Shown here one piece after another: positions 9,660 to 20,407 of a stretch of DNA of 64,000 nucleotides. The DNA comes from Neofusicoccum parvum (taxonomy: Eukaryota; Ascomycota; Dothideomycetes; Botryosphaeriales; Botryosphaeriaceae). Under the pieces are notes generated by a model, which was not told where the DNA came from, made no database searches, and saw only the letters and a program-made list of their open reading frames with translations. How positions within the stretch are numbered: the stretch's first letter is position 1; each line of letters opens with the position of its first letter. The stretch lies in the NCBI GenBank assembly GCA_020912385.1, contig CP087206.1, positions 1,550,001-1,614,000 on the forward strand, in the 5' to 3' direction. The position numbers and the translations under genes are program-made.

Positions 9660-12272
9660 ATGGCCCACCGCCGCCACGCCCCCACCGAGCACACCCGCCT
9701 CCTGCAGGATGACGACGAGCAGCAGCTGATGGCTACGAGTGCCGTTGGCGAGCGCCTCCCGTACAATGACTACACCACCATTGACTGGCTGCACGATTTG
9801 GTCAAGGACTCCTGCCGCTACCGCTATGTCCACTCGAGGAAGGGGGTGCGCTATGCTGTTCTTGCCGCCTTCGACTCCTGCTCTGGCTGGATTGCCGTGG
9901 CCATCATTGGCTCAATCACCGCCTGCGTCGCCTTCGTTGTTGATGTCGCCGAAGCCACCGTGTCTGACTGGAAGCTTGGCTACTGCACCACCAGCCCGCT
10001 GCTGAGCAGAGAAGCCTGCTGTGCTGGGACAACCCCTCTTCTGCGCCGAACTGACGTGACCGAGGGATGCGATGCTTTCCATCCGTGGTCCACCAGCTAC
10101 TGGCCGTCCTTTGCCATCTATGTGGCTTGGGCCCTGGCTTTCGGCCTCATTTCCTCGAGCGCCACCATGTTGACGAAGCGATCCCTGCCCGCTGTTGCTG
10201 CTAAAGACGAGGACAAGCTGGATGCCAACGCTGCTTCGCCGCCTGTCCCTTCTGGCAAGGCATTGTACATGGCAGCCGGTAGCGGCATTCCGGAAATCAA
10301 AACCATTTTGTCGGGCTTCGTGATCCCCAACTTTCTGGACCTGAAGGTCTTGCTGGTCAAAGCTTTCGGTGCCATCTTCGCCGTGGCAACTGGAATGTGC
10401 CTGGGCAAAGAGGGGCCGTTCGTTCACATCTCCACTTGCGTCGGATACCTGGTCTGCAAATGTTTTCCCAAGTACAAGGACAATGGCCGGAAGATGCGCG
10501 AAATGCTGTCTGCCGCCTGCGCTTCCGGCTTGAGTGTGGCCTTTGGTGCCCCTATTGGCGGTGTCCTCTTCAGCTACGAAGTAAGTCCGCACTTCGTAAC
10601 GAACGTGCCAGAGCGAGCACCACTGCATTACGTTACCAATCTCAACAGCTATCCCCCTACACCAAGAACGTTTTGATCTGCAGATGGTTGACTTCATTTC
10701 CCAGGAAATAAGCACTTATTTCCCCCGAAAGGTCCTCTGGCGCGCGTTCCTGTGCTCGTTGTTCGCATCAATGATCCTCAGGGCGTTGAATCCGAACGGA
10801 ACAGGAAAGCTTGTCCTTTTTGAAACGAATTATGGAACCTCATATCAAGCCGTGCACTATCTAGTCTTTGTGATCCTCGGGATCGCGGGCGGCTTGTTTG
10901 GCGGGATTTTCTGCAAGGCAAACTTTAATTGGTCCAAATGGTTCAGGCAGCTGCCAATCATCAAAGACCACCCGGTCTTTGAAGTCTTCCTGGTCGTCCT
11001 GGCCACGACAATCCTGCAGTTTCCCAATCCTCTGACCCGGGATCCGGGCGACGTCATCATCAAGAACCTCTTGGTTGACTGCCGCAATGAGAACTCCTCC
11101 ACGTCATTCGTCTGTCGGAATGAGACAAGAACGGACGGTAGATGGGATTACATTGCCTGGCTCGTCCATGGCTTGATCACTAAGCTTGTACTCACCATCA
11201 TCACCTTTGGCACCAAGGTCCCGTCCGGTGTCATCATCCCTGCACTCGATGGCGGCGCGTTTTTCGGTCGTTTGATCGGACAGTGGATTACATCCATCTC
11301 CCCCGGGATTTTTGCCATGGTCGGTGCCGCCGCATTCCTCGCTGGAGTCAGCCGCATGACCATCTCTCTGTGCGTAATTATGTTTGAGGTACTTCTCACC
11401 TTCCGTCTCACTTGCCGCCTCTCTTCCCGGAAATTGAACAAGTTACGCGAGAGCATCGATTGACACGAGAACAGCTGACAGGAGAAATCGAATATGTCGT
11501 ACCTCACATGATAGCTATTCTTGTCGCAAAATGGACGGCCGACGCCATCAGCAGCGAAGGCGTCTACGATCTCGCTCAGACAGTTCTGGGACATCCTTTC
11601 CTTGATAACGATCACGCCCTCCAGCTTGTCCAGGCGTACGGAACGTCACCGAAGCACAGCATGTCGTTTTCCGTCTCAAACAACACAGATGCCAACCCCG
11701 CCCTCGTTGAAGTCCTGATCCCGCCTGTGCGCACAATGAACGAGATCACCGTCGAAGTGCCTCCGGGCAACAAAGTTCCGAGGGCGCTACTAGAGCAAAA
11801 GCTCAACCAGCTGCATGCTAGAGGGCTCATGGATGCAGGTCTCGTGCTCGTGCAGGACGGCATGTTGCAAGGTTACCTGGCTGGTATGTCTGTGCTGACG
11901 AATCTTTACGGCATCTGACTGACATGACGCTTCATATCAGAGGCGGAATTGGAATTTGGTGTTCGGGAGCTTGGGAATGCTTCTGCAGAAGGCGTCGAAG
12001 TCCGGCTGCTGGGAGATGCTGTTGAGAGAGGCGATGACGAGGAACAGGGCGCAGACTCTTGGCGCACAGAGAGCAACGCCTTAGATCTGACAGCATTTGT
12101 TGACAGGACCCCGCTGACACTGTGCTCAAAGGCGCCGTTAGAGTATGCGGTCGAGATGTTTGGGAAGCTGGGATTGAGATATCTGTGTGTGACCGAGGAG
12201 GGCAGTGGGAAGCTTCTTGGGGTAGTGATCAAGAAGAGGCTTGTTGCATATTTGGAGACGCTCCACAAATAG
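9660..12272 (+). CDS. ClC-type chloride channel/transporter, Gef1-like, with CBS pair
   Basis: Exons 9660-10580, 10705-11388, 11475-11883 and 11941-12272 encode 781 aa. All four phases agree. The joins give FSYEEISTYFPRKVLW, CVIMFELTGEIEYVVP and GYLAEAELEFG. ClC signature segments are present in order: GSGIPEIKT, GKEGPFVHIS (with the gating Glu) and the GTKVPSGVIIPALDGGAFFGR segment. Two CBS domains follow, ending at LGVVIKKRLVAYL. The family moves chloride across vacuolar, endosomal or Golgi membranes; yeast Gef1 does this to support copper loading of Fet3. The first ATG follows an upstream GC-rich leader and begins a His/Asp/Glu-rich cytosolic tail. Intron 1 could also be read with an extra small exon near 10683, but the simple 124-nt intron fits best. 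Confidence 0.93.
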
Positions 12273-13499
12273 GAATCGGTACGTAAGTGGGTGGTCTGGG
12301 TTATGCGGGGAGTTGGTCCTGACTTGCGGGAGGAGTCATGAGGACGAGACGTCACACTGATACTGGCTCTGAATATAGAAATGAATTGCAAAAGATACGT
12401 TTAAATCTTGGGACTCGTTGGAAAGAAAGCACGTAAGCAAATGATCCAACAAATTCAGGGATTTATGACATATTAACATAAGACATGCTCCGCACGGATG
12501 GTCCCGTTGCTTGCCTTAGGTCATCTCCTCTGCCCCTAGCCCTGCTTGAACGATCTTTCTGGCTTGATATGGATGATCCGTTGAAATACCGAGCTTCCCT
12601 AAGGAAATTCACGTGCGGTGTCCAGATGAACCCCGTCGCCTCCAAGCGCCAGAACATTCCAGTATACCCGGTCAAGGCCCCACAGAGGGCCTGATAGGCT
12701 GCCAATATTCCAAGGAGGGAAGTCTAGGCAGACCAAAAGCCCGCGTGATTTTAGTAGCTGTGTAGCTCGATCAGCCTATGCTTTGCAAAGCTGCGGCGGA
12801 CGAGCGAACGCCGAGCCAACGCGATCCACGCCCATGATGAAGGCTTGCCGGCTTTTCAGCCTCAGCCCCGCAACGACCGCGTTGAGAAAGCCGCCCGCCT
12901 GCCGCCGGACCTTGTCAGTCTAGACTGTCTCGTATGAACTGGGGTCAGCAGGATTGTTGCACTGGTCAACATCCAAGAGTTGAGGATCTCGCAGCGAAGG
13001 CGGTTGGCAACGCTAATGGTAGGGAGTTGACGGCTGAAGCCGACCATTTACAGTTGGTTGATGACGACAAGTCTGCGTGAAGATCCATGAACCATCACAT
13101 GTGCGGGGTGAATCGGTGAGTATATAGATATGCATGCTGTCTGAGGATTGCTTTCGGCAGGGGCCGGGGATCGGTCTGGAAAATGCCAGAATCTGCCAAA
13201 GTATCAGTGTGTTCACAAGTGCTAGAGTGGAATTACAAACAAGGAACTGGAGGCGAAATGCACCCCTACATTTTGCCTCGTACCCGCCTTTGCCTCCAAA
13301 GCTGGGCATTCTCCTGTCATCTCATCCCTTTTTCGCCTACATCGCAAAACTATTCCCCTCATCCCGTAGCGTCGCCCCCGCCTCTAACTTCCGAGCCATC
13401 ACTTCCGTAGATAGTCATGCCCTTTCCAGCCTTGGCGGGCAATCTGGACTCATCAAACACTCGCGCTCCCTCCGCACTACAACATATGCCGCACTCCAC
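12273..13499. other. convergent 3' intergenic region
   Basis: About 1.2 kb between the stops of the ClC gene and the esterase gene. Only short reading frames without recognisable motifs. No gene seen. Confidence 0.55.
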
Positions 13500-14846
13500 T
13501 CACACCAGCGCATCGAGCACCGTGCTCGCGATCCATCCATGCGCGCGCGTCGTCGGACTACAAACCAGCCAACATGTTTAGCACCCGCTCTGTAATTAGA
13601 AGAAAAAGAGAGAGAGAGAGAGAGAAGCACAAACTCACTGGTACTCATCCATCCACACCCTCACCCCAAACCCCTCGGCACAAACCTTCACCACCCCGTC
13701 CCCCACCTCCCCATACGCGCCTACTAGACAACTGCCGTACGCGCCCAGAGCCTCAAACCCGTATGCTGCGGGCTCGGCGTAGTAGTCAAAGTCCGCGAAC
13801 AGCGGGGCTAGGTCGACGAAGGTGGTGGCCTGGGAGCAAGGGGCGGACGGATCAGTGGTGGAGCGGAGGAGGGAGGCAAGGGAGACGGAGTAGGCGCTGA
13901 GGGAGGTTTTGTCCGCGGAGGAAGCATAGTAAGCATAAGGGAGGCGAGAAAGGGAAGGGTAGTTGAGGAGGAGGATGTGGGCGGCTGGGTCTGTATGGAG
14001 GAGGCAAAGTCAGTCGGCGCGGGTGAGCTGGGGTAGAGGTGGAGCGGACGCACAGCTCTGTCGTAGCTGTTCTACGCTCCGCGATAAGTAGGCGAAAGAC
14101 TGCGCGGCGGTGATATTGATGTTGAAGAGGACGTCGTTTGCACCGCTGAGGAGAACGAAGAGCGGGGCGGCATCTGCTGAGCTGTTGAGGCCGGAGGGTG
14201 GTGCAGCCAGGAAGTCTTTTACTTGCTCGTCGACAGAGGGCACAGGGATGGTGGAGCCTGGACCAGTGTAGCCTTGGATGAGGGCGTTGGAAGTCGTGGC
14301 TGCGGCGCGGATGAGTTACGTGTCAGCCAGCCCCCCACAGACCGCAAGCGGAGTATCCAAGACGCAAGCAAAGATGCAGTCTTACCGCCGCCAACGGCGT
14401 AGTCGTACAGCGGCAAAGACAAGTTGCCCGCCACGTAGTCGATCCAGACAGGACCGTCTGAGAAGCGGCCGTCAAAGCTGGAGATGGCCGTGGTCAGCGA
14501 AGACGAGAGATGCAGGCCACGATGCTCACTATTCTGGCAACGCGGGCCAGGTGTGATTCGACACACGGAAGGATCCATTGCCTGCATCCCAGCAATCAGC
14601 TCCAAAACATGCCTTGGATCGAGTCCCGTGCGGATCCGCAGCAGGCGTAATGCAGACCAACCTACCATTGTCTGTGAAGGAATCCCCAAAGGCCACGACT
14701 GCGGAGAAGGGGGCCGCATCGACACGGGACCGAGAAGACGGCGGCGTGGGAAGCGCTGCTGCCTCTGCACGTTGAAAGAAGAGGGCCAGCGAGACGGTGG
14801 CAGCCATCAACTGCGCAATGCGCACAAGGCGAACAGCAGAAGCCAT
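13500..14846 (-). CDS. secreted SGNH/GDSL-type esterase (CE16-like)
   Basis: Six exons on the minus strand, 14666-14846, 14530-14581, 14386-14477, 14054-14299, 13639-13990 and 13500-13557, encode 326 aa with every phase matching. The N-terminus is a signal peptide (Arg-containing start, then a hydrophobic core ending near AEA). The SGNH blocks are all present: VVAFGDSFTDNG (nucleophile Ser), the AVGGATTSN segment (block II Gly), LLSGANDV (block III, GxND) and DEYHPT (block V, Asp and His). DEYHPT only appears after splicing the 81-nt last intron, whose CT-rich tract is the GA repeat seen on the plus strand. NGS, NLS and NIT sequons suggest glycosylation. The family deacetylates plant polysaccharides or hydrolyses short esters outside the cell. 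Confidence 0.92.
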
Positions 14847-15904
14847 GTTGAGCGTGGAAGAAAGCGCCGATCTTGGTTGTGGATACAGCAGAGAGAGAGA
14901 CAACGGCAGCAGCGGCGTCAATATAAAGGCACGAGTGGAAGCGGCCTAGCACCCGTCAGCGCTTGCCGGACGCGCTGTCGGGGTTGCGGGATTGGCCCTG
15001 CTAGCGTCTGCGCGAGGTGGAGAAACGGCGGCTCGTCAAGCGAGCCAAGAGACCTGCACCGTCGATCCCGCTCTTGCTTCCATGCTGACTGCATTGTGAT
15101 AGCGAAGGCCGAGCCTGGCGTCGAGGACATCGCATGGACTGAGAACGCCGACCGCCCTGCGAGAAGAGAATACACTCCACATTTGCCTGCCTGCAGCCTG
15201 TCTGTTATTGAAAGCTCCATGCCGCTGTGAGCAAAGCAAAGAACCAAAGCGGAAAACCCGTGCCGAGCCCCTGCGAAAGACCAGATGTCCGTGGAGAACG
15301 ACGCAGCAAACACCCCAGGGCACCAGAAGAGCCTTCTTGTGCATTGTCTATCCCGCCCGGACCAATTCTGCGCGTCTCAATACCAGAGGACAGACAGATA
15401 GACGGAGACCCTGCCCCCAGCTCGAGAGTAAGACAAAATTTCGTGAATTCCACTTTATTATTTCTGGGGCAGGAAAAAAAACAGTGAGCCCCAATCCTCG
15501 CCACGCACAAGACGCCAGAGAGGCCCAGCCCGACCGCGTCCTTCCACCTGATGAAGGCTAGAAACGTAAAAGCGAGAATTCCATCATCGCACCACACGAA
15601 AACAACCCGAGCAAAAATGTGCGCGTATGGGGGCATTTGACCAATCGGGGAATTTGGATGTTGGGGCATAGCATGTGTCAGATCTGCAGTGGGAAGGGAG
15701 GACTGGAAAGGTGTTCGGCGAAAAGAAAACGGAGGGCGAGAATAGTACACATCGAGGCAACTGGACAGCATATCGGACGCACGGGCCTTGGCATCTATCT
15801 CATCGCGGCGGATCGTTCCCTCACGCGCCATGGCAGAGTCGTGTTTTCGTGTTCAGAGCGTATCTGCTACGACGGTGACTTCATGCCCACTTCTACGCGG
15901 CGGC
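14847..15904. promoter_or_regulatory. esterase upstream region and HMG-gene 3' flank
   Basis: About 1.05 kb between the start of the esterase gene and the stop of the mitochondrial HMG gene, both on the minus strand. No gene seen. Confidence 0.5.
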
Positions 15905-17127
15905 CTAGGCCTTGGCCTTGGGCAGGAACGCAGGCTTCTCGCCGTAGGTGCTTTCGTACTCGCGAGCGTAGCGCATCCTGTCTTCCGCGGCCATGCTTTC
16001 GTATTTCTGGACAGGGGAAAGACGAACGATCAGTTTGCTTCTGCGGTAAAGAAGGGGTTTGACAAAGCATCACGCGAAATTAGTCATTACAGGAGCAGCA
16101 CACGTACCTCCTTGCCCGAAGGGCTGAGAGCCGACCATTCCTGCCCAACGAGCTTGGCCGCTTCGGGGGGGGACATATTCTTGAAGTCACCACTGGCGTA
16201 TCGCTCCGTGTAGAACTGGATGTATGCGGGCGCCGGTTGCCTGACAACTCGAGGGTCCTGGATCTGGTGCTTGCTGTAACTCGGCAGCCTCGTCTTGAGC
16301 AAGCGGCGCGCGTTGTTGGCTTGCTTGATCTCCATCGGGGTGTGGGTCTTCAGCCACTTCTCGTAGGTCTTCTTGTTCTCCTCAATCGCCTCGTTGCTAA
16401 GGCGGTTGTAGTGCTGTGCCAGCCACGTCAGTCAACGCTCATGTAATCAAATCAATGAACTGACCTCCAGCTCCGAAGAGCTCAGGTTCTTGTACTTTTC
16501 AGACACCGACTTGGCGATCGGTCCAATACCGCCAGTGCTACCCTTGGTGAGCTCCTTCTGAACTGTCTCGGCCAGCAGGATGCTGAAGACGCTCTGAGGC
16601 TTCATCTTGGGCTCCTGCAGCGCCTTCAGTTTCAGTTGTTTGATCTCATCCTTCTTCTTCTGCTCCTCAGCGCGTTCCTTGCGCTTCTGCAGACGCTCTT
16701 GCTGTGCCTCCGTCAACTCCTTCTTCTTGGGCTTGGCGACGGCCTTCTTCTTGGGCTTAGCCACGGCCTTCTTCTTGGGCTTGGCCGCGGCCTTCGTCTT
16801 GGTGGCCGGCTTCTTCTTGGCGGCGACGGTCTTTTTGGCGGCGGTCGTCTTCGCGGTCTTCGCAGACGACGCGCGGGTCTTGGTCTTGGTGGCGGTCGCG
16901 TAGCCGCGGATGCGCTGGAGTTGCGCGACGGTCAGAGGGGTGGCGACGGTGGCATTGCCGATGGGGTTGGCGGCGGCGAGGGCGGTGCGGAGCTGGCGCG
17001 AGAGCTGCGCGACGTCGCGTGCTGCAGCGCTGGGTACCTTGGCTCTCAGGCGGGCGAGAGCTGTGCGGGCGAGCATGGCGCGGGTGTTCTTGCGGAGCGA
17101 CTGGAGGGTGGAGCTTGATGCGCGCAA
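15905..17127 (-). CDS. mitochondrial HMG-box protein with two HMG boxes
   Basis: Exons 16465-17127, 16108-16413 and 15905-16006 (minus strand) encode 356 aa. Introns are 51 and 101 nt, both phase 0. The N-terminus is rich in Arg, Ser and Ala without acidic residues and looks like a mitochondrial presequence. Next comes a Lys/Ala-rich linker with three copies of an AVAKPKKK-like unit. Two HMG boxes follow. Box A runs from about EPKMKPQSVFSILL to EKWLKTHTP, and box B from about QPAPAYIQFYTERY to RYAREYESTYGE. This layout resembles fungal mitochondrial nucleoid proteins (Aspergillus HmbB, and the functional counterpart of yeast Abf2), which compact mtDNA. The localisation is inferred. The Lys repeats may add DNA affinity. 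Confidence 0.88.
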
Positions 17128-17680
17128 TGCGATTGATGCGGTGCGGCCGACGGGCTGGCAATGGCGGCGAGGCGTGGTCGGAGAAGCTTCGACGCTGGAG
17201 AACGGTGGTGTGTTGTGGCTAGTGCTGGGCAGTACCTGCCTGTGCCGGGCAGGGCGCGTCGGTGGAACTGTCGCTCCGCCCTAGTCATCGTGCGATAGCC
17301 GAGCGCCCCAACGCCCGCGTCCACGCGCGACGTCATCCGCCTGTGCGACCTGTCACGCAGCAGCGAGGGACTGCTTGGTAGTGCTCCACCCGCAGTCAAG
17401 TGTGCCCGCTCTGTCGCCAGCGACCCACGCACCGGACACTGCCAGGACGGGAATGTGCTCCAATTTGACCCCCATCTTCGCCCAGCAAAACACCATGCTA
17501 GCCCCCCCAAGGGTATATACGACCAGATTACGACTGTACATTTATTACGACGGCCCCTCCCACAAGATTCCCAGACTCCGCTCCCATGCAATTGCGGAAG
17601 CAAGAACAACAAAGTGGTATCCAGCGCTAAGCAGAAAAAAACGCAGACGGCAATCGCATCCCATGCTCCCCGTGCAGAAA
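17128..17680. promoter_or_regulatory. upstream region of the mitochondrial HMG gene
   Basis: About 0.55 kb between two minus-strand genes. It holds the presumed promoter of the HMG gene and the 3' UTR of the ubiquitin-domain gene. No gene seen. Confidence 0.5.
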
Positions 17681-19193
17681 TCAGAAGACCAGGGCGTTGA
17701 CGACGTGCCCTTCGCTGTAGCCTTGCGCAGCAAGACTGTCGTTCTCGCGGAATATCTTGCCCAGGTAGGCAATTCTGATGCGGTTCGTGGTGGGCAACTG
17801 TCAGCACGTTAGCAGCAACCCCCAGCGACCACCCATTCTGTCAGGAATCTGCGTAAAAGAACAGTCCCATGAGAGCTGATGCCACTCACCTTCGCCGCCT
17901 CCGCGATCCGCGAGATCACTGAGCTCACCCTCTCCTCCATCCCCACCTGCACGACTATGTCCGTTCCGCGGTCACTCAGCCTCGCTTTCAACTTGACAAT
18001 CTCTCCCATCTTTCCTTTGCCCTTCTCCTCCGCCAAACTCTGCTCACCATCGTCGGCCCCCTCCCCGTCCTCTCCCTCCTCATCCACCTCCACAACCCCA
18101 ACCGGCTCCACCATTGCCCACTCCGGGACCCTGTACTCCGTCCCCCACTCATCAAACACGCCCCTCCAGAGCTCTCCCGTCGGACACGTCGCGCCAGTCG
18201 CATCCAACACGCCCTGCGCGCTCGCCACGTCGCCGCCGCGCACCAGCTCCGCCGCCAGCCTCACGGCGCCCCAGATCTCCGCGTGCCCGGTGACCCTCGT
18301 GTCCCAGAAAGCGCTGCGCTCCTTCTCGAGCCGTGCGCGCGTGAGCTGCGGGCCGCCGCTCGCCGCCGCCGCCGCCGCCGCCGCCGCCCCGACGCCTCCT
18401 CCCTTGTAGTGGTGGCCGCCGGCGTGGTGCGGCGACGGGCTCGCAGACAGGCCGCCATCCAGCACGGGGCCCTTGCAGCGGCGGCCGCGGTCGATGGCGA
18501 CGAGCGGCTTGTTGGGGCGGCTGTCCTTGGCGGCGGAGGAACCGCCACCGGCTTGCGCGGCGGCGGTCCTGCTGCCTCTCCTCAGCCTCCTGCCTCCGCC
18601 GCCTGAGCCCTGATGATCCCCGACGTCGTTGTGCGAGTGCGACGGGCGGGGCGTGGTGTCGGACGACGACGAGGTGGTGGTGGCCGAGGCGGACAGGAAC
18701 GACTGGGTCGAATGGGGCTGCGGCAGCAGCAGGCCGGGGTTGTTGATGTTGGCGCGCGACGAGTCGTCTGCGGCAGATGCCAGAGAGGCATGCGCGGTGG
18801 GGAGGATTGCGCGGCCGCCGGCGTTGCTGTCGCCAGGCGACGACGCGGAGCCTCCGCCGCGCTGGGATGAGAGACAGCAGCCCTGTTGTTGTGCATCATG
18901 TTAGCCCGGCCGTCCGCTGCTACAGACCCGATAGTTCCTGGCGAAGGGGAAAGCGGAGGCGGCTGGATCTGAGATTCCGTCATGCGCACCGTGGCGTAAG
19001 GGCGGGAGCGAGGAGAGGAAACGAGTCTTGAGAGAAATTGGAAGGTGGTTGTTCGCGGGTGCATGACGGGCGCCGAACGACGCGCCGCCTTGAAGCGCAA
19101 CGAGAAGCACGCAGTGTTGCAGAAAGAATGGACAGTGACCAGAGCTTTGTTCCAATGCAGAGCGCACCGGCTGTCTGGGGCAGGACGTACCAT
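17681..19193 (-). CDS. ubiquitin-domain protein of the UBTD/DC-UbP type
   Basis: Proposed exons 19191-19193 (ATG only), 17890-18882 and 17681-17797 encode 370 aa. The main frame has no ATG before the conserved GCCLSS start. An ATG followed directly by the consensus donor GTACGT lies at 19191, and CAACAACAG precedes GGC at 18882, which together would give MGCC. Gly2 and the two Cys residues suggest N-myristoylation and palmitoylation. A Ser/Ala-rich region of about 150 aa precedes the UBTD helical domain (LTRARLEKERSAFWDTRVTG). A C-terminal ubiquitin-like domain ends with NRIRIAYLGKIFRENDSL. Human UBTD1/2 interact with ubiquitin-conjugating enzymes. The 308-nt first intron is long for this genome, so the 5' end is less certain than the rest. 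Confidence 0.82.
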
Positions 19194-20407
19194 GACTTCC
19201 CTCTCCCTAACCCATCAAACGAGATCTGAGCGCAGGAGCTCTGTCCAGAGTCGCAGAATTAGCAGGCGCATCAGCGAGCGCGGGCGGTGGATGCAGCAGG
19301 TCGATTGCGGCGGCGCGGGCGTCGTGCGTCGTCGTCCTTGCCGGAGGGCACCTCGTGCGTCTTCAGCGAGCGTAGGGGCCGTGGGCGGGTAAGGCGGCGC
19401 TAGAAGGCACGCGGCGTGGCGTCCACAAGCCAGCAATGACGGGCTGGATGGATTCAATCGTGTCAATGAGTCGTGGAGGAGAGGGGCGCTCAGGGCAGAG
19501 CAAGGCTGTGGTGCACGCGGATGATGCAACGCAGCCAGGGATCTCGCAGCTCCACGGTCGTGTGCGCCGGGTGGAGAGCGGGATGCGCTGGTCTTCTGTC
19601 CGCGAGCCGCGCAACCCTCCCACGATCGATGCCGCAAGCCCAGCCCGCACATGCGTCGCAGAGCGCCCGCCGCAGCGCGGCAGCACTCGCTGAGCCGCCT
19701 CCGTCCATCGCCTCCCGGGCCATGCTGGCCTGTGGCTGCCCGCACGACTCGTCACGATGCTGCAGCCGCCGTCGAGGGTCTCCTCGCCCGTGCTGCTACT
19801 TCTGTTCACATGCACGCAGCCGTCGCTTCAGCTTCCCGTCTGTGCATACGAACAAGCCTTTGACAACTCACACCCCGCCGCGCCCGCCCGCTCGGCCAAT
19901 TCACCATTGCAGCACCACGGAGCACCGTTGTTTGTACCAAAGACGATTTTTCTATTAGATATTACGAGAGTGTCGGTGCCCTAGTGGCCGCTTGTACATA
20001 TCCTGATAAGGCTAGTACGCAGGGTATCAAGGGGGTATGGGGGTATACGCAGTTGCCTCAAACCCAGAGCAACGCAACAAACAAAGGAACCAAACGAAAA
20101 AGAAGCACTGAACACAATTGCGCAATGGTGGTATCAATCTAGACGAGGTAGGAACGAGAGACCGCCAACAGCCGCAAATGCAAAAATGAGCATACCCCTT
20201 GGGGAAATGAGAGACGACGGTGGGATGTAGGTAGTACTTGGGTTTGGAGTGTACTGCGGAAATTTTTGGTATTTTGTCGGTTAGAAGAGTGGTGGTAGCT
20301 CGCGGTGAGGTGCTTCAACCGAGTGACAGCGGCTTGCGGTGCCCAGCTTTTCCGTCATTGCGTCATGGCAGTCGTCGAGGGAGGATACTTCCCACCACAC
20401 CTTGCGC
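19194..20407. promoter_or_regulatory. upstream region of UBTD-like gene, 3' flank of PH gene
   Basis: About 1.2 kb between two minus-strand genes. The left part is GC-rich. The stretch around 19.9-20.3 kb is AT-richer and probably 3' UTR. No gene seen. Confidence 0.5.

Noticed and set aside
13605..13626. GA dinucleotide microsatellite
   Set aside because: On the coding (minus) strand it is the pyrimidine tract of the last intron of the esterase gene, so not an independent element.
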